Assembly (NCBI RefSeq): GCF_010183535.1 | Contig: NC_071333.1 | Location: 9,670,587-9,734,586 of the forward strand | DNA: 64,000 nucleotides | Origin: Caenorhabditis remanei | Lineage: Eukaryota > Nematoda > Chromadorea > Rhabditida > Rhabditidae | Direction of reading: 5' to 3' | In this document: piece by piece, positions 43,262 through 57,150 of the stretch | Position numbering within the stretch: the first letter of the stretch is position 1 | How the letters are laid out: every line of letters starts with the position of its first letter | Notes under the pieces: model-generated | Database searches by the model: none | Seen by the model: the letters and a program-made list of their open reading frames with translations, nothing else | What the model was told of the DNA's origin: nothing | Made by a program: the position numbers and the translations under genes

Positions 43262-46200
43262 GATTGATACAATACAGTAACTCTAAAAGATGAAAGGACC
43301 TTTTGAAAAAGTGCAACTTTGAAAAAAAAGAAAAAAGAAAGGATAAGAAAAGAAGAAATTTTTGAGGGACAGGAAATTTCCCGGACCAAGAAAAGAGAGT
43401 GAGAGCAAAGAGTTGGTAGCCGGGGGGAAGTGGAAAAGAAAATGGGAGTGGGGTTCGAGTTTGGGTAAGAGGTGAGAGAGAGAATCGGGGTAAAATGAAA
43501 CTCGACACAACTGGGTCTTGGAGAGAAAAAGAGTGATAGAGGAAGAAGGCTCTGGGGCCTCGAACCAGCTACTTTGTGTGTGTGTGTATGCGAGCTCGAG
43601 AGAGAAGAAAGAGGAAGGGACACAGACTCGGGGTGTGTGTATGTGTCTTTTGCGTTTCCTGCCCAGAAAAGGGGCGGAGTCGGCGAGTCCGCTCGAAGAG
43701 AAAAAAAAAGGGAAAATTGGCGGCGCCCTCGGCACGTAGGCCAGTCTAAATTGCCAGGGCACGAGGCGCAAAAAAGTTTTGACAAAAAAGGAAAGAGAGT
43801 GTCTTGCGTGGAAAAAGACGATTTTTCACATGGAATGCTGTATCGGTATTCGGGGCGGTGAAAACTATCTGCAAACGGAACAACGAAAGAGAATCGGAAT
43901 GAAGTACCCATTTATGGGTGGGGGATATTGATAACGAAATGAAGACGAAAAGAGAACTGTAGGTGTTCAAAGATTGAGAAAAATATTGGAGGTCATATGA
44001 ATCCGAGAGACGAATGGAGAAAAAAACTGATTATCAAAAAAAGATTTGTGATGTGAAAAGAATAGACAGATCACTAACAGAATGAATGTTACTTAATGTT
44101 GTAAAAAAAAGTGATAACAGGCTCAAAATATTCCCAGTTGTTTGTTAATTCTCGGATATCAGACTACTTGAATGTCTGAATTAAACTTTGGCAGACAGTT
44201 GTAGGTACTTCGGAAATTTAATACAGGTTATAACACTGGCTGAATTAAAATTGACAAAATTGAATTCTTAATTTTAGAAATCAGACAAAAATGATTATAA
44301 CTATATCCGTACGATTGTTTTTCTGGAAATATTCTTTGATATTGACTCCCACGCGGATTATGATCCTACCGCCACAATGTTTGTACTTCCGAACGGCTCA
44401 ACTACATTCTTGCAGAATAAGGTCCCAAAATAGTTCATCTCAATTTTTCTCACATCGAAAAAAAAGAAAAATCCTATACCGGAAGCTAGATATATTTTCT
44501 GAAGAAACGAAAAGGACTTGAAAGCACAAAAGCGAAATAGAGTGAAGTGGGAAGAAATAAAAAATTCTGAGGACGGCTCTAAAAGTTTCCATGGCTTCAG
44601 TGTTGGCACTATGAAAGAAACGAAGACGACAAGAAGTTATGAATTCTCAATTTTTATAGACTAAAGAATCGCGTCGCACTTTAAAAATGATGTTTTCATA
44701 AGTACAGTGAACCGTTTCTTTTTCAAAGAAGAAAGAGTTATTGGTTGAAACAGTATTTTCTCACAAACTTGTTTGACAAAGAACTCTGCTCACAAAAAAA
44801 CTTTGGTCAATTTCGCAAAGAACAAAAAGAAAATGAACCGAAAAGTCAAGAAAAAAAACTTGACTCCGTGGGGAAAAAATAGACGATACGCATGTGGAAG
44901 TGATGGGAGCCAATTCAAGGAAGTTCATACCAACGTCCAAATGAAGCCGTCATATTCAGAGGGGCATAGAGTAGCAATGCGGAAAGAAATATATGAGAGG
45001 AAGCGATTTTCTCACAAAGTCAGTTATATCTTCTTATGGTTCAATGGACATACGATAAGCTTAAATGAGTCATGAGGGAGGGAAAACATCTGAAGAAATC
45101 TGCATCGGCTGGCATATTTGGATTTCCAGGATAAAACTTTCTTTGTCTACGTTTAGGTTATGTCACTACAAAAACTAAATCAAAATATATTTCTAGAATA
45201 TATTCATATTTTGAGCTGGACTACGGAGTGACTGAAAAATTGACAGAAGAATAGAGACGAAACACTTCTGACGCTGTTCAAATTTGATATTTTCAAAATT
45301 AGTTTCAGATTCAATTTCAGCTGCTTCTGACTCCCTCGCAAAAATTTAAATATAGGATTCGTAACAAAATATTAAACTTTAGAGCAAGTGCATAGCTCAT
45401 TTTATACGGATTGGGGGTGTTAAAAGTGACCAGACGCATGAACGGGATTAGTCTGGTATCGAGATGATGAATTCTAGAATAATGATATGACGCAACCATT
45501 GAAACAGGGGATTCCACACAGGTGATTTTTCTGAATCAACTTGGAGACGTGACTTTTTTCAGAAATTTTATCTTTAGAACTAGAGTTATGATGTATTAGA
45601 GAAAAATGTAGTTTCAGAATGAATATGTCTGATTCTGAGAAACATATCAAAGAGAATGTAATTGGACATTCAGCAATATTTCTTTTTTTTTCCTAAAATT
45701 CTAGTATTATGATGAAAACCGCTTCATGTTTTCATCTATGAAAAGAAATATTTGGAAGAAAAAATGAAAAGAGAAACGGAATCTAGGAATAGTTGATGTC
45801 ACTCTCTGAAAATTTCATGAAGACACCTCGAAAACATTTTTATCTATGTAGAAAAGAGCAAAAGCAAAAGCACAAAAAATGTCGCTCAAGTTCAAGCAGG
45901 TGAAAACAGCTGACGCGTTGTTTCGAGAGCGAAATTATTTGAAGAGTAAGTGGAAAGGATGAGAAAATGCATGTCCAACGATAACTCAGTCAAAGTTTGA
46001 AAACAGGTGGTCGTCTTGATTTAAGAGTAACGGAGATCTCAACAACATGACTTTCAAAAAGACAAAGAATGAAAAAAAGAAAAGAAGGGACCCAGCTGTT
46101 AGTTTGTCTTTCTACATTTTTAGGAAGGAAGGAAGATCCTAAAAAGAAGAGAAAAAAATGGCAAAGCGAAGAAAAAAGAAGGACTAAACATTTCTCTCTA

Positions 46201-49200
46201 GTCTGACGAGAGAATATAAGCAAACGGGACCAAAATGAACTTTTGTCTCTGTGCTTTGCTTTATTGACACACTTTTTTTCTAGTAGACAATTTATAGGTC
46301 CGTACTCAAAGCAAATGACGAAAGTATGTTTCAGTATTAAGGAAATTGCGAACAAAACAGGAAACAGATAAATCGGAAGGGATGTCTGCCATAATTTTTT
46401 TAACACGTTCAATTCATATCGGAAACTGATTCTTGATATAATTCCAACAACTAAGTTTATTTCTCACTACATAAAGACTAAAGTCCGGAACCAACTCACT
46501 AACTGAACCAAAATTTGGAAGTATTCTGAGAACGACCATCTCGATGGAACCAGTTTAAATACGGTTAACCTCTTTAAAATGGTTCCGCCCACATTTTTGA
46601 CATCTAAAAAATTTTTGAAACTGGGAAAGGTTCGATAAAAAGAATTCCGGTTTTCAATAGTTTTTCTCATCATTAATTACATTATCGTTTCCAGAATCTA
46701 ATATTATTCGTAGAGAAAATACGGCACCCTAAGTTCAAAGTTCAAAGCGTGAAATGCACAATATATGTAAGTGGCTCAAACTATATGATCGAACTAGTTA
46801 AATAAACGCTATGTATTAAGAGAAATACCTTTTTTTAATAGCCTTGCTGAAAAATGGAGTGTGAATACTTTTTCAAGAAACGTATGCGGCTTCAAGTTTC
46901 AACTTTGAAACATTTCTATAGAATACTTCCTTTTTGTTGGAACTGAGAGAAAGAAAAGTAAAGACCTTCACTTTTATGTGCTTTCCGCCACAATTTATTT
47001 CCTTTTCTATTCCTTTTTCCATTTTTTTTTTCATTTTTTGGTGTACATCTTTTTGAACAAAAATGCGAAATCGAAGCCATTCACTCACTGTTATTCGGCA
47101 TTTTTTGCGCTCCCAGGAAGTCTCGTCATTCACAATTGCAGTTTAATCCTATACATCAGTTGGTACCAAAAAGCCAATTGAAAAAGGGCAAAAGAGAACG
47201 CGTCAATCTGCAAAAACGGCTTTGTGGGTGCTGGTAAATGCAAATGAGTTTGTGTAGAATGTAAAATCGAGGAAAAGGGATAAACATGTTATGAAGTGAA
47301 ATGTAACAACAATTACATTATTCAATAAGTAACACTGTCTCGGAGAAAAAAAAACGAAAAATGTTCCAAAATAAGAGAAAATTTCCGAAGCAAGAGGAAG
47401 AAGACAGGGGGAGTCGAAGAAAACTGAAATTTATATTCTCAGAGAGTAGAGGGAACAAAAAGTTTTTTTGATTCTGAAGTCTTGAGAACGAGAAAGGAAA
47501 AGCATAATATGTGTTGGCGTGCCCACATCAAGTGCCACATTTTCAGCGGGAACGCTTTTGCAGACGTGTCATTTTCTATTTGCGCAAGATTCAAATGACA
47601 TGTTGTCTCTTCCTTAGTTTTTTTGAATTTGGGTAAGGTTGAAAAATGAAAAAGATCAAAATTAGTCATACTGTGATTTCAGAGCTTGTGTTCCGTTCTA
47701 GACTGATTTATGTCTGAACTAAATCCAGGAAATGAGAACAATGAAACATTCAAAGTAGGAACATAATGATTTCGAATAGATTGCATCGAGAGTGTGTAGA
47801 GTGTAATACTGGTTCATATTGTGACTCAGAGATACATTTTGTTTCGAACCACTAAAAAATGAGGAAAAATAAACAATTATTTTATTGTTTTCTAAAACAA
47901 CAAACATGAAAAAAAAACGTTTGTTTTGTTGAAGAAAATTGTGTTTCTTCTCTTTTTCAAACAAAAACTAGACTCCATGAAGTACAATTTTAAATAATTC
48001 CTCTTGTCCTATTCACCCATATAAATCAACCTCATCCATCAATCACTCAAAACCTAATCAAGGAATTATTCCACGACCAACGAATTTCTATTTCCAACAA
48101 AACACAGGTAACGGACTGCCTTTTGTGAACAATTGTAGTGAGAGAATGTAGTCAACAGCACGTAAAATGATTGGGTATTTCATCGGCAATATGATAAGAA
48201 AAGGAGAAACGTTATTTTTTTCTGGCATTCATATGGTCAGTAAGAAACATATGGGCGGTAAAATGGATAAGAAAAAGTTGGTCTTATTGGTGGATCGTGC
48301 AAAAAATAAACAGGGTAAAACGTGGAAAATGTAAAAAGTTCCGTTTCACACAAACAAAAGAACATCTTGAAAATCGCTCCGAAAAAGATTGATTTTCGGT
48401 GAAGAATAAGTACGTCACAGAACAAGGTGTATTGTTGAACCTGCTCCGTTGACCTACCCGAAAAATAGTGCAACATGTGTGCATTGAGCGGAGCCTTCCA
48501 CCAAAGAGAGGGAATTTACGAAAAAGAGAAAGTGTGGAAGGAAAATGAAAAATTGACAAACCGTACTCACTCACTCACACACTTTCACATACAAATAGTA
48601 CGAGAATCCAAGATAGTTTAAAGATTACAAGTGGTTTCCATTGGCGCGCCAGCAGAGGTCAAACAAATTACGTGTGCGCGCAAAAGGGCCGCCTAGCATC
48701 GGGTATCGGGGGGCCGTCAGTCCCTCCAGCAGCATCATCCAACGCTTCGACACACCTGTCGATTTTGTCTTTCCGACTGAAGCACTCTCGATTTTGCGTA
48801 CTCCATGAATTCACCGATCATTTTCGATATCTCTACGTTTCGTGCACTATTACCCGTTTCCACAACTCAATGAGAGATTATTGATTGATAACAACAATTG
48901 GCTTGAAAAGAAAATGACGGCGGAAAACGTAGTCGATGCCGATGAGAATCCCCCCTGTTTTCTTTTCATTCAGGTTTTCTTATCTCAGCGTTCTGTACTT
49001 TAGTTCGACATCGTGGAAGTGAGAAAAGAAAAGATTCGATAGGCTACAAATAACTTCCGAGGAATAGACGACTAATTTCTTTTCAAAAAATTCATGAGGA
49101 AGTTTGATAGTTATCTTCAAAGACTGTACCGATTGAGTAGTCAAGGTGAAATGTCAGTAAGAAAGTGATTCAGTGACTAGAAAAGACGGTCAAAAAATTT

Positions 49201-52200
49201 AGTTTCTTCTGAACATCAAGAAGAAAAAGAACTGAAAGAAAAAACACGGTAGACACATAATATCAAGATGTGAAGATAAAAAGATGAATGAAAATGAAAT
49301 GGATAAGGACACGGTTTTTGATCCACTAATACTTGACGTGGGGGTGGGCAAAAAAGGAGAAAGCCAGGGAAAAACACAGTCTTGTCTTTTCTTCTCTTCA
49401 TTTCTTCCCACTTTCGGCATTCCGACCGAAGACACAAAAGTTCTTCAAAGAAACAGAAAAAAAAACGAAAAAATCGGATAGACCCCTCCCTACTCATCAT
49501 GCAATCCTCATGAAACACGAGTCACTCTGAAAACTGTCATTATAAACTAAAGTATCCAATCAGTATCTTTATGACTGCCTTCTTTTTTCAAATCTTTGTT
49601 CTTTGACAATTTTTCTTTGAAGTTGTTTCTATGGAACCTTCCGCCTATTTCACTCTCGACCACCATCTCGTCAAAGAACCGGTTCCCCAAAGATTCGTAA
49701 TTATTTTTTCCCGGGTTTCTCTCAGCCTACCCAGAAATCTTTTCCCGAAAAAAGAAAAAGTGTGAACAAAATAAAAAAGGACACAATAGGGAAGGATCTC
49801 GATGCGTCGATTGTATCTTTTTATGTTTATATTTGGATAGTGAGGGACTTGAATAACACGAGAAAAAGATATAAACAAATATGATTGACTTTTGGTCTTG
49901 ATAAGGAGTATCATAGATTCAGTTTTATTTACTACAAAGTACAAGTCAGTTAGTCAGTGACACGGACCAGTTAGATTGTTTTTAATAAACCAAACAGTAA
50001 GTATGAAAAATGAACATGAATGATCAATAATACACAATTGTTGAATGAGTGTGGTGTTTTTTATTTACATAGACTATTGAATAAAAACACAGACACAATG
50101 ACGATCCTCTCAATCCGGGAAGCATAATAGTCACATGTTAAACTTGAAACTTTTGGTGTCATAGTAATATAAAGATAAAGAAAAACATGTTCTCGTGTTG
50201 AATATTTCAAGTAAGTAACAGCAAGTGTCTAACTCAAAAGGTATCATATACCGGTGTAATTATCACAATTAACTACGAAGACAGAGGGTTTCGGGGGAAT
50301 TCCAAAAGTCAAACAAGATCAAAAGATGATAGAAATTGAGAAGAATCATCAATTCAAGTGAAATGAACTACAAAGTATTTTTAGTCTAACTACAACAGTT
50401 TCGGACTTCTCATAACCTATTCTTAAAACTTCTCATAACCTATTCCAGTTCTTTTTTCACTACCAATAAAAAAGGAACAAACGTCACACAATCTATTTCA
50501 TTCTTATAATTCTATTCCGCATTCTTTCGACTTTTAATTATAGGATTTCCCATAAAATGGTTCAATGCCATTGCTAGAACTACGTTTTTAATGGCAATTC
50601 TAATTTCTTCAAAAGGGAAGGAAATTTTCTGCAAAAAGAGCAATATCAGTCGACAAAACTAATAAGTCACAAAGTTATTAGATTTTGGTTAGGCAAGTAT
50701 ATGAGAAATATTCAAGTTATATGGAAATAACCAGCCGAGTGAAAAACCGAATCAGGGAAGTTAACAGAATACGAAAAAGGGGATGGAAATGAATAAACAC
50801 AGAAATTTGTAAGATCTCATATTTTTTGTAGGTTTATTTCTTAATTCTCATTTTATAATTCAAATCTGGATTTCTGCCAGAAATCGGATTTATTAAGTTC
50901 CCATGGAACCCATGGTACAAATTCCATTTTTAATTCTCTGTTTTTCAGAAATGAAAATGATATTTTGATCTTCTTATATGGATTATGATTGATGACTCGT
51001 ATGTCTTGTTTGATTACAAAATATCAGCTTCGGATAGTATCCGTGTTCAATTTGAATTAAAAAAAGGAGTTGATACATTTTCTCAAGTGCGTTCTCGGTC
51101 GCTTTCCTTTATCGAAAAGACGCAGGCGTCTAAATCTAACATAAATGAGTCTCCGGAGCATCAATGTGTGTACAAGAAAGAATATTGAGTGCTGTGCTCG
51201 AAAAAAAAGAAACACCAAGAGAACGCTGGAGGATTAGGCACTCGACACTTAATTTGGGAAGAAGGAAGGAAAACAACATGCGAAAGCTTTGCGAACACAA
51301 CGAACATGTATGACAAAAACTATGAGAAAGAAAGAGAAACAAGAAGATTCGCACCTTTTAAGACTTTGTTTATGAGTTGGACACAACTTTTTTGGTTATT
51401 CTTATTAGTATGCCGATTGAATTGGTTTTTGTTTTTATTTTCTCGAATAATTCTATGTGGAAATATACCACAAAGTATTATAAACCGAGAGACTGAACAA
51501 CTACTGATAGCGGTGAGAGAGAAAATGTGATAAGGGTCTGAATCGAGTTACCCGATTGACTTTTGATCGAAATTAATACTCTGGAATTTAAACTGAAGTT
51601 TCGAAAGTTCAGTTCTCAAAAGTTTTTTTTTAGTTTCAATCTATTATTGACTTTAGTTAACACCTTACATTATTTTTTAATCAAACTGAAATACCACACT
51701 TGAACAACTTTCAAAATCGAAACAACACGCCAATTTTGATATGAAAACTAGTTTTCCACCTGTTGAACTTTGCGACATAGATCAATAGAAAGTTTGACAT
51801 TGTATTTAGATGAAATAGATATTTGAACTGTAGTTCAGTTTGTTTTATTCGATATATGTGTATATGATACAAAGTAATTTGAGCTAATATTGAGAATGGG
51901 GCGGATGCCTAAACCAAACAATTGAAGTTACACAGAAACGTTGCGGCCACACTGAAATACTATTGAATTTTTTGATTTGGTCAAAGTAATGTTGTTCTGG
52001 TGGATAGTAAATTGTACCTCAAGACAATGTGACCTTGGCGACTATTCAAAGATTCTATCCAATTACGACCACCTATAGAAATATTCAGAAAGAAGTCCTC
52101 TCTAAGCGTGTGGAAAAGAACTTGGAAATAGTGAAAGTTTTAGAAATCGAAATGGAATAACGTACTTTGAACATGTATGAAATCCGCCACGAAAGACAGT

Positions 52201-53217
52201 TATGACATAGAATGGGGAAAGAGAGAATAAAAGATATAGAGATGAATCAATTGTTGGAAAAGGAAAGATCAAGCGAAAGTGAATGAATTAGCGATGATAC
52301 GGTACATCGGAAAAAAGACATTGGATCACGTGTTTTATGTTTCAAGAGTAAATGTACTTTCTACAACTTCCTGTCTTAAGTATAACCGCCTTCACAATAG
52401 AAGTTTTCCCGTTTGAACAATAAATCTCAAGTAGTATACTCACACTCTTGGAATAGTTTAGTCCCGAAATTGGTGACAAAGACCAAAAAGTACAAATTTT
52501 CAAATGAACAATTGAGCACTGAGCCTATACACAAACTCTAAATGTTTGTGCGGCCACTATTGTGAAGTGATAAGAGCGTTTGTTTCATTTATTTCTGGCA
52601 TTCTGCCAGCCATACTGTCTCAAAATGAGAGTTGGTAATTGTGTGGACAGAAAACTGGCAACAATAAAAAAAGAAGAAAAAAGACGCACCCCTCCTCTAC
52701 TTGAACATAAAAACAGAAAAAATAAAAGTAAAGAATAGATTGGTGAAAGGTCAAAACTGACTGAACGTAGAAACACTGGCAATCCTTGAAATGCATGCAA
52801 ATGTTCCTTTGTTTGAAATAGACTGGTACTGAATAATTAATGAATCTAGTATAAAATAAGAAAGAGTGTTTAGTGCAGAAAAATATGTTTGTAATTATAA
52901 AATGCCGTTAAATTATCATAGTTCAGGTGTTAGATGAATATTTAGTTTTTATAGACTTGAACCTATCACCGCAGCATCCCTATTCTTACAGAACTTCTAT
53001 TTTTAGGCGTCATTTAATTTTTGCTATTGTATTTATTTTATGAGTTTTGTGTTCGACCATTTTTGCTATATCGTAGTTATCAATCTGAGATGGAACAAGT
53101 TCAACCACTAATGTTATTTATATTTGTGTTGAACCAATATTCAATATTACTATAGTTTTACCACTTTCATTCATTCTGGAGGGGAGCATTCACTATTTCT
53201 GAACAATTTCTTGCAAC
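43262..53217. other. 10-kb stretch without a recognisable gene
   Basis: This lies between two divergent genes and is presumably mostly regulatory or non-coding. GC-richer islands occur at about 43430-43770 (just upstream of the receptor, with GA- and GT-rich runs) and 48640-48780. Purine-rich runs on the plus strand dominate 43300-49300. Isolated frames (44833-45075, 45893-45960, 50985-51188) have starts or donors but no partners or family resemblance. No RNA gene or repeat array was recognised. Confidence 0.5.
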
Positions 53218-54333
53218 ATGATAGTTTTCATCGCGTTTCTGATATTGCGAACTGTTGATTCATGTACTCCAACATTCTGTAAGTTTTCTGAGTTCATTTT
53301 CTCTACAACAGCTTGTTTTTTAGCAACACCATTGATTCCTCCACCAGCTGCTCAACCGATCAACTTGTTATCAAATCCACAATTACCTCCTATTGCATTC
53401 CAAGTTGACGAGCCAATTCCACAGTCTCGTGATTATTCAGATGAACCCGTGGATATACAAAGGTAACAAAACATTCTTCTAATCTTTCAACCTTCCTCAT
53501 TTTCAGGGACAGCATAATACCACTTCACACTGAAAAGCTGAAACAACGCTTCTCTCTTTTTGATATGTTCCGCCCATTAGCTCTACCTGCTACTACTCCA
53601 CCGATACTTATCACAGAGGTATTTTGCTACAAATTTATTACAGCACTTTCTCTATTAATTGAAGAAACTGACGGATACTGTATCACTGAATATAACTTTC
53701 TCTCCACCAGTTCATTGGACCTTCTGCATACCGAGTTGTGGAGTGAATGATCAAGCAGTCGATGTGGATGATGCATATGAAAAAGCAAAAGATGACGTTC
53801 TCGAAGCAGTAATACTTAATGTTTCATTCTATGGGAAAATGATAATTTCAGGTGCAATCTTCCTGCTCCAATGCTGGCGTCAAATGTAAAATGGAGAGTG
53901 TAGAGCTTCAATATTATCCAGAATCTGTTCTTATCGAAGACTTTGGGCCATACTTCGACTTGAGCGGAAACAGATATAAGATTAGCGGCAAAACTGTTCC
54001 ATACAAAATAAATAACCTTAATCCTGGAATCATTAAAAACTTCGTCCTTCCGGTAAGAAAATTTACTGATTCTCTTTGTGTTATTGGTGAAACTATTTGT
54101 TTTTATTATCAAAAACTTCTATGATTTTTGGATTCTCACTACTTGAAGACACATTTTTCAGATGAAGATAAATTTCAAACTAACGTCGCCTGTCCCGGAG
54201 GCAACTACCAAAAACTTGAAACAAAAGGTAGATATTGTTTACATTTTGTCTTGTTTTTCAAAAAAAAAAATTTCAGGTCATCGACTATCTCGCCGCTCGC
54301 AAGTTCCTTCACATTTCTTCAGAATCTTCCTAA
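53218..54333 (+). CDS. secreted nematode protein of unknown function, about 260 residues
   Basis: Exons: 53218-53278, 53324-53462 (or 53312-53462, adding four residues), 53507-53618, 53665-53808, 53852-54052, 54162-54227, 54277-54333. A signal peptide (MIVFIAFLILRTVDS) is followed by a Pro-rich linker (PLIPPPAAQP), then a Cys-containing region: VHWTFCIPSCGVND, SSCSNAGVKCKMESVELQYY, GPYFDLSGNRYKISG and VPYKINNLNPG. It looks extracellular, with possible disulphides. I do not recognise a family. The acceptor before 53665 (TTGAAG) is weak; the rest are standard. Confidence 0.8.
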
Positions 54334-57150
54334 CTAACAACATTTTCTTAATTTATGCAACACATTGTTCTAGTTGAGACCCCAGATTTTTAAATATTTT
54401 CTAATTTGTGAATAAAAACAAATTATAGAAAGTTATACCTTCCCTTTCAAATATCATACATTTCTTCTGCTTCATTTGTTGTTTTCAACTTTTTGTCTTC
54501 ATTCTCATTAAAATATTCTGGTTGAATGACTTCATAAATCCCTCTCACTCTCATTTTGACGAAGGACATAAGAGATTATCACGAGATCAAAATGGATTAG
54601 AAATGTATCAGGCGAAAGATTTTACCTGTTTTGCTTCATATTTCTTCTCCATTGAGTCAAAAATCAGCGCCTGTTGGCGTTTTTAAAGTTCAGTTTCGTA
54701 GGCAAACAAAGGTTTGACTTTTCTGACCGAAATGTCTCCAACTTGAGTAAACTTTTGTGCACAAAAGAGAAAAAAAGTGGCACACTATGTTGCACATTCT
54801 TTACGAAAAGAGTTTGGTTCTGTTGTCAACAACATTTTTCCCTTTTTTCACCCGGTTTCACAGTTCCCTTCTCTTCCCAACATCATTTCCCTCCCATGTT
54901 CTCATCGTTAGCCCCGCATCTACATGCAACCTTCCTCTCATTTCCCTTCCCATCTAACCGTCCGTGCATTCATATCGGATAGGCTAGACGGTCACTTGGA
55001 TTGCCTTCATAGTAGCAAGATAGATCGTGTGTATACGTGTCGTTTTTTTGGCCTGTCGATGTGTCTCCGTTGCGCGCCTCCAAAGTCCTTTAAGATGAAA
55101 TAAGGTGACGGGGTGACCCTCGTCGTTTGACATTGCCTCTCTGTCTAATGTCCTCTCTGCACCATAACTCACATTGCCAATCCGAAACCGATCAATAACC
55201 ATGTGATCGTTTGGTTATGCATATTCGCGCACAGCTCTTTTCTTGTTTTCTTTGACTCTCTAGGTCTCTCACTCTCTGGTTCTCTCTTTTTTCTCTTTTA
55301 GTCATTTTACAAATAATTTTAATACTGTTTTTGTGATCAGTGAATAATTTTTCGAAAGGAGAAAGAGGGTCAATGCAGTGGAGAGTCAATGCAAAACAAA
55401 AACAACATCCAATTATTCAGTAGCTGTTTTTCCCCGACACCAGAGCCTTCGAACTCAATTTCACTGAATACTATAGACTTGTTCTTGAGAACTTCTTCAC
55501 ATTTTCAACAACATTTTACTTTCTATCCATATATTGTGTTTCTGGTTATCTGTTGTATTCATCGATACCAAAAGTGTTTTCACAATGAGACCACCCAGGA
55601 AGATTATTTTCCCTTACAAGTTTTTCCGATGTTTCGCGTTGGTTGAACCGCGATGAGACCAGTTTTTTGGCTGCCAGACAACACAAAGGAGATGTAAACT
55701 TAACACGTCGTGGCACGGAAGGTCAGCATCAAAAACGAAATTATTTTCTTCTCCGTTGCCCTTCTCATCTATCAAGACGCGAGTGTATAGGTGGTCTGTT
55801 CCCCGTTTTTTCGCTCCACACCATCAAGTTTATTCCGCCTTTCTTTCTTTCTTCTCCCATCACCAGCAATCGTTCGGTATCATGTGTCGATATTTAACTT
55901 CAACTTTATTCGTTTTTTTCTTTCTATTCGTTTTGCATTAGAAAATGCGTCCTTTTAGATTCTAGAAATGAGTTTTGAACTCTTTTGGGCCTCCCAGCTT
56001 TTGACTTTTATGGGCATTGCCTTCTGGCGCTCGCATGCGTTGACGACTGTTTCTCAAAAATGTTTTCGTTTTCTTTGTCTACGCATCTGCTTTTATCCGC
56101 ATTCTTTCTATTGAACGCAGGAAAAATGTTGCCTTCAAAACGGCTTAACGAAGTTTTTCTCTCATCAATACCCGTGAATGTGGAACATGTCAAGGTTATT
56201 ATTTTAAATAGGTCGAGTCAATCATAAATATACTTTTGTGAGATTTTTCGTTATCATGAGATTTTTATACTTTGTTATCGTCAAAGTGCAAGCAGATAAG
56301 AAATCTTATGACAAAATTTGGAATTTAGTAGTCCTCTTGGGAAGATTAAATTTTTGATTCAACTATTTTTTTTCTTATTCATGTTGTACTTTTCTGGTCA
56401 TTTCTGTTTTATTTTTATAATTGGCCTGCAGAAAAGTCCCCATGACCAACCATAGCTATGTATAGCTCAAATACTCATTTCAACAAGTACTAAAATTTAT
56501 TACCTCTCTCCATTTGTGAGTGCAATGCAATTTAATACACCCATCCTACCAGTTGTCCATTCAATTTTACCATTCGTTCAGTTTCACATTTTTGTCCCAG
56601 TGCCATTTTACTCTGCTCCTCTCCTGTCGAAGTCGATTTGTTTGCAGTTTTACGGAATTCGACCTTGTTTATTTTACTGACAGTTCGTTCGGCGGCTATG
56701 CACTTTTTCACACACTTTTTTCCTACTATCTCTTGAAAAAGTTGCGTTTCTCTCTGCCATTCTCTGAAAATTCCAGGCAATTCAAGAGAAAAATGATGAA
56801 AATGTTGTTGTTGTTGACGTTTTGACGAATTGCTCCTAAAACTGAGCTAATTTTATTTGTGCCGCTTTATATCAACATGGAAAATCTTCTTATACAAACA
56901 ACTAGAAATAAGTGGCAATCATGTTTTATTTTTCAAAAATACATTGATCTTATTCACGGTCATTTGCCACCCTGTTCTTCGTCATTTTTTTTCTTATCAC
57001 TATCATTTTCTATGAGCAAATATTGTTAGAGAATCGTCACACCAACAAATGTTTCAAGAATAGTTATCTAACTTTCCTTTTTGTGTTGAATTGCATAGTT
57101 GTGCTAAATTTTCTGAGGAAGTATTTAATTATTTATTATTTCAGGATGCG
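54334..57150. other. 2.8-kb stretch without a supported gene
   Basis: Mostly AT- and pyrimidine-rich. Frames up to about 100 codons (54674-54982, 56520-56825) read like low-complexity Phe/Ser/Leu translation of poly-pyrimidine tracts and have no family resemblance. An AATAAA-like signal near 54410 probably belongs to the upstream gene. Confidence 0.5.

Noticed and set aside
43237..43911. 224-codon minus-strand frame
   Set aside because: It is translation of GA-rich low-complexity DNA (Ser/Phe/Leu/Pro runs) and overlaps the receptor first exon in another frame.
44773..45075. Lys-rich plus-strand frame of 100 codons
   Set aside because: Low-complexity A-rich DNA at its start, no splice partners, no family resemblance.
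45893..45959. ATG-led segment MSLKFKQVKTADALFRERNY ending near GTAAGT
   Set aside because: Looks like a first exon but no downstream exon could be matched on the plus strand within the window.
48640..48780. GC-rich island with possible minus-strand first exon (MEYAKSRVLQ...)
   Set aside because: Its phase-0 end does not fit the receptor exon at 42566, which needs phase 1.
50985..51188. 67-codon plus-strand frame
   Set aside because: Single frame without acceptor in phase, donor or recognised homologue.
54674..54982. 102-codon Phe/Ser-rich plus-strand frame
   Set aside because: Typical chance frame in poly-pyrimidine sequence.
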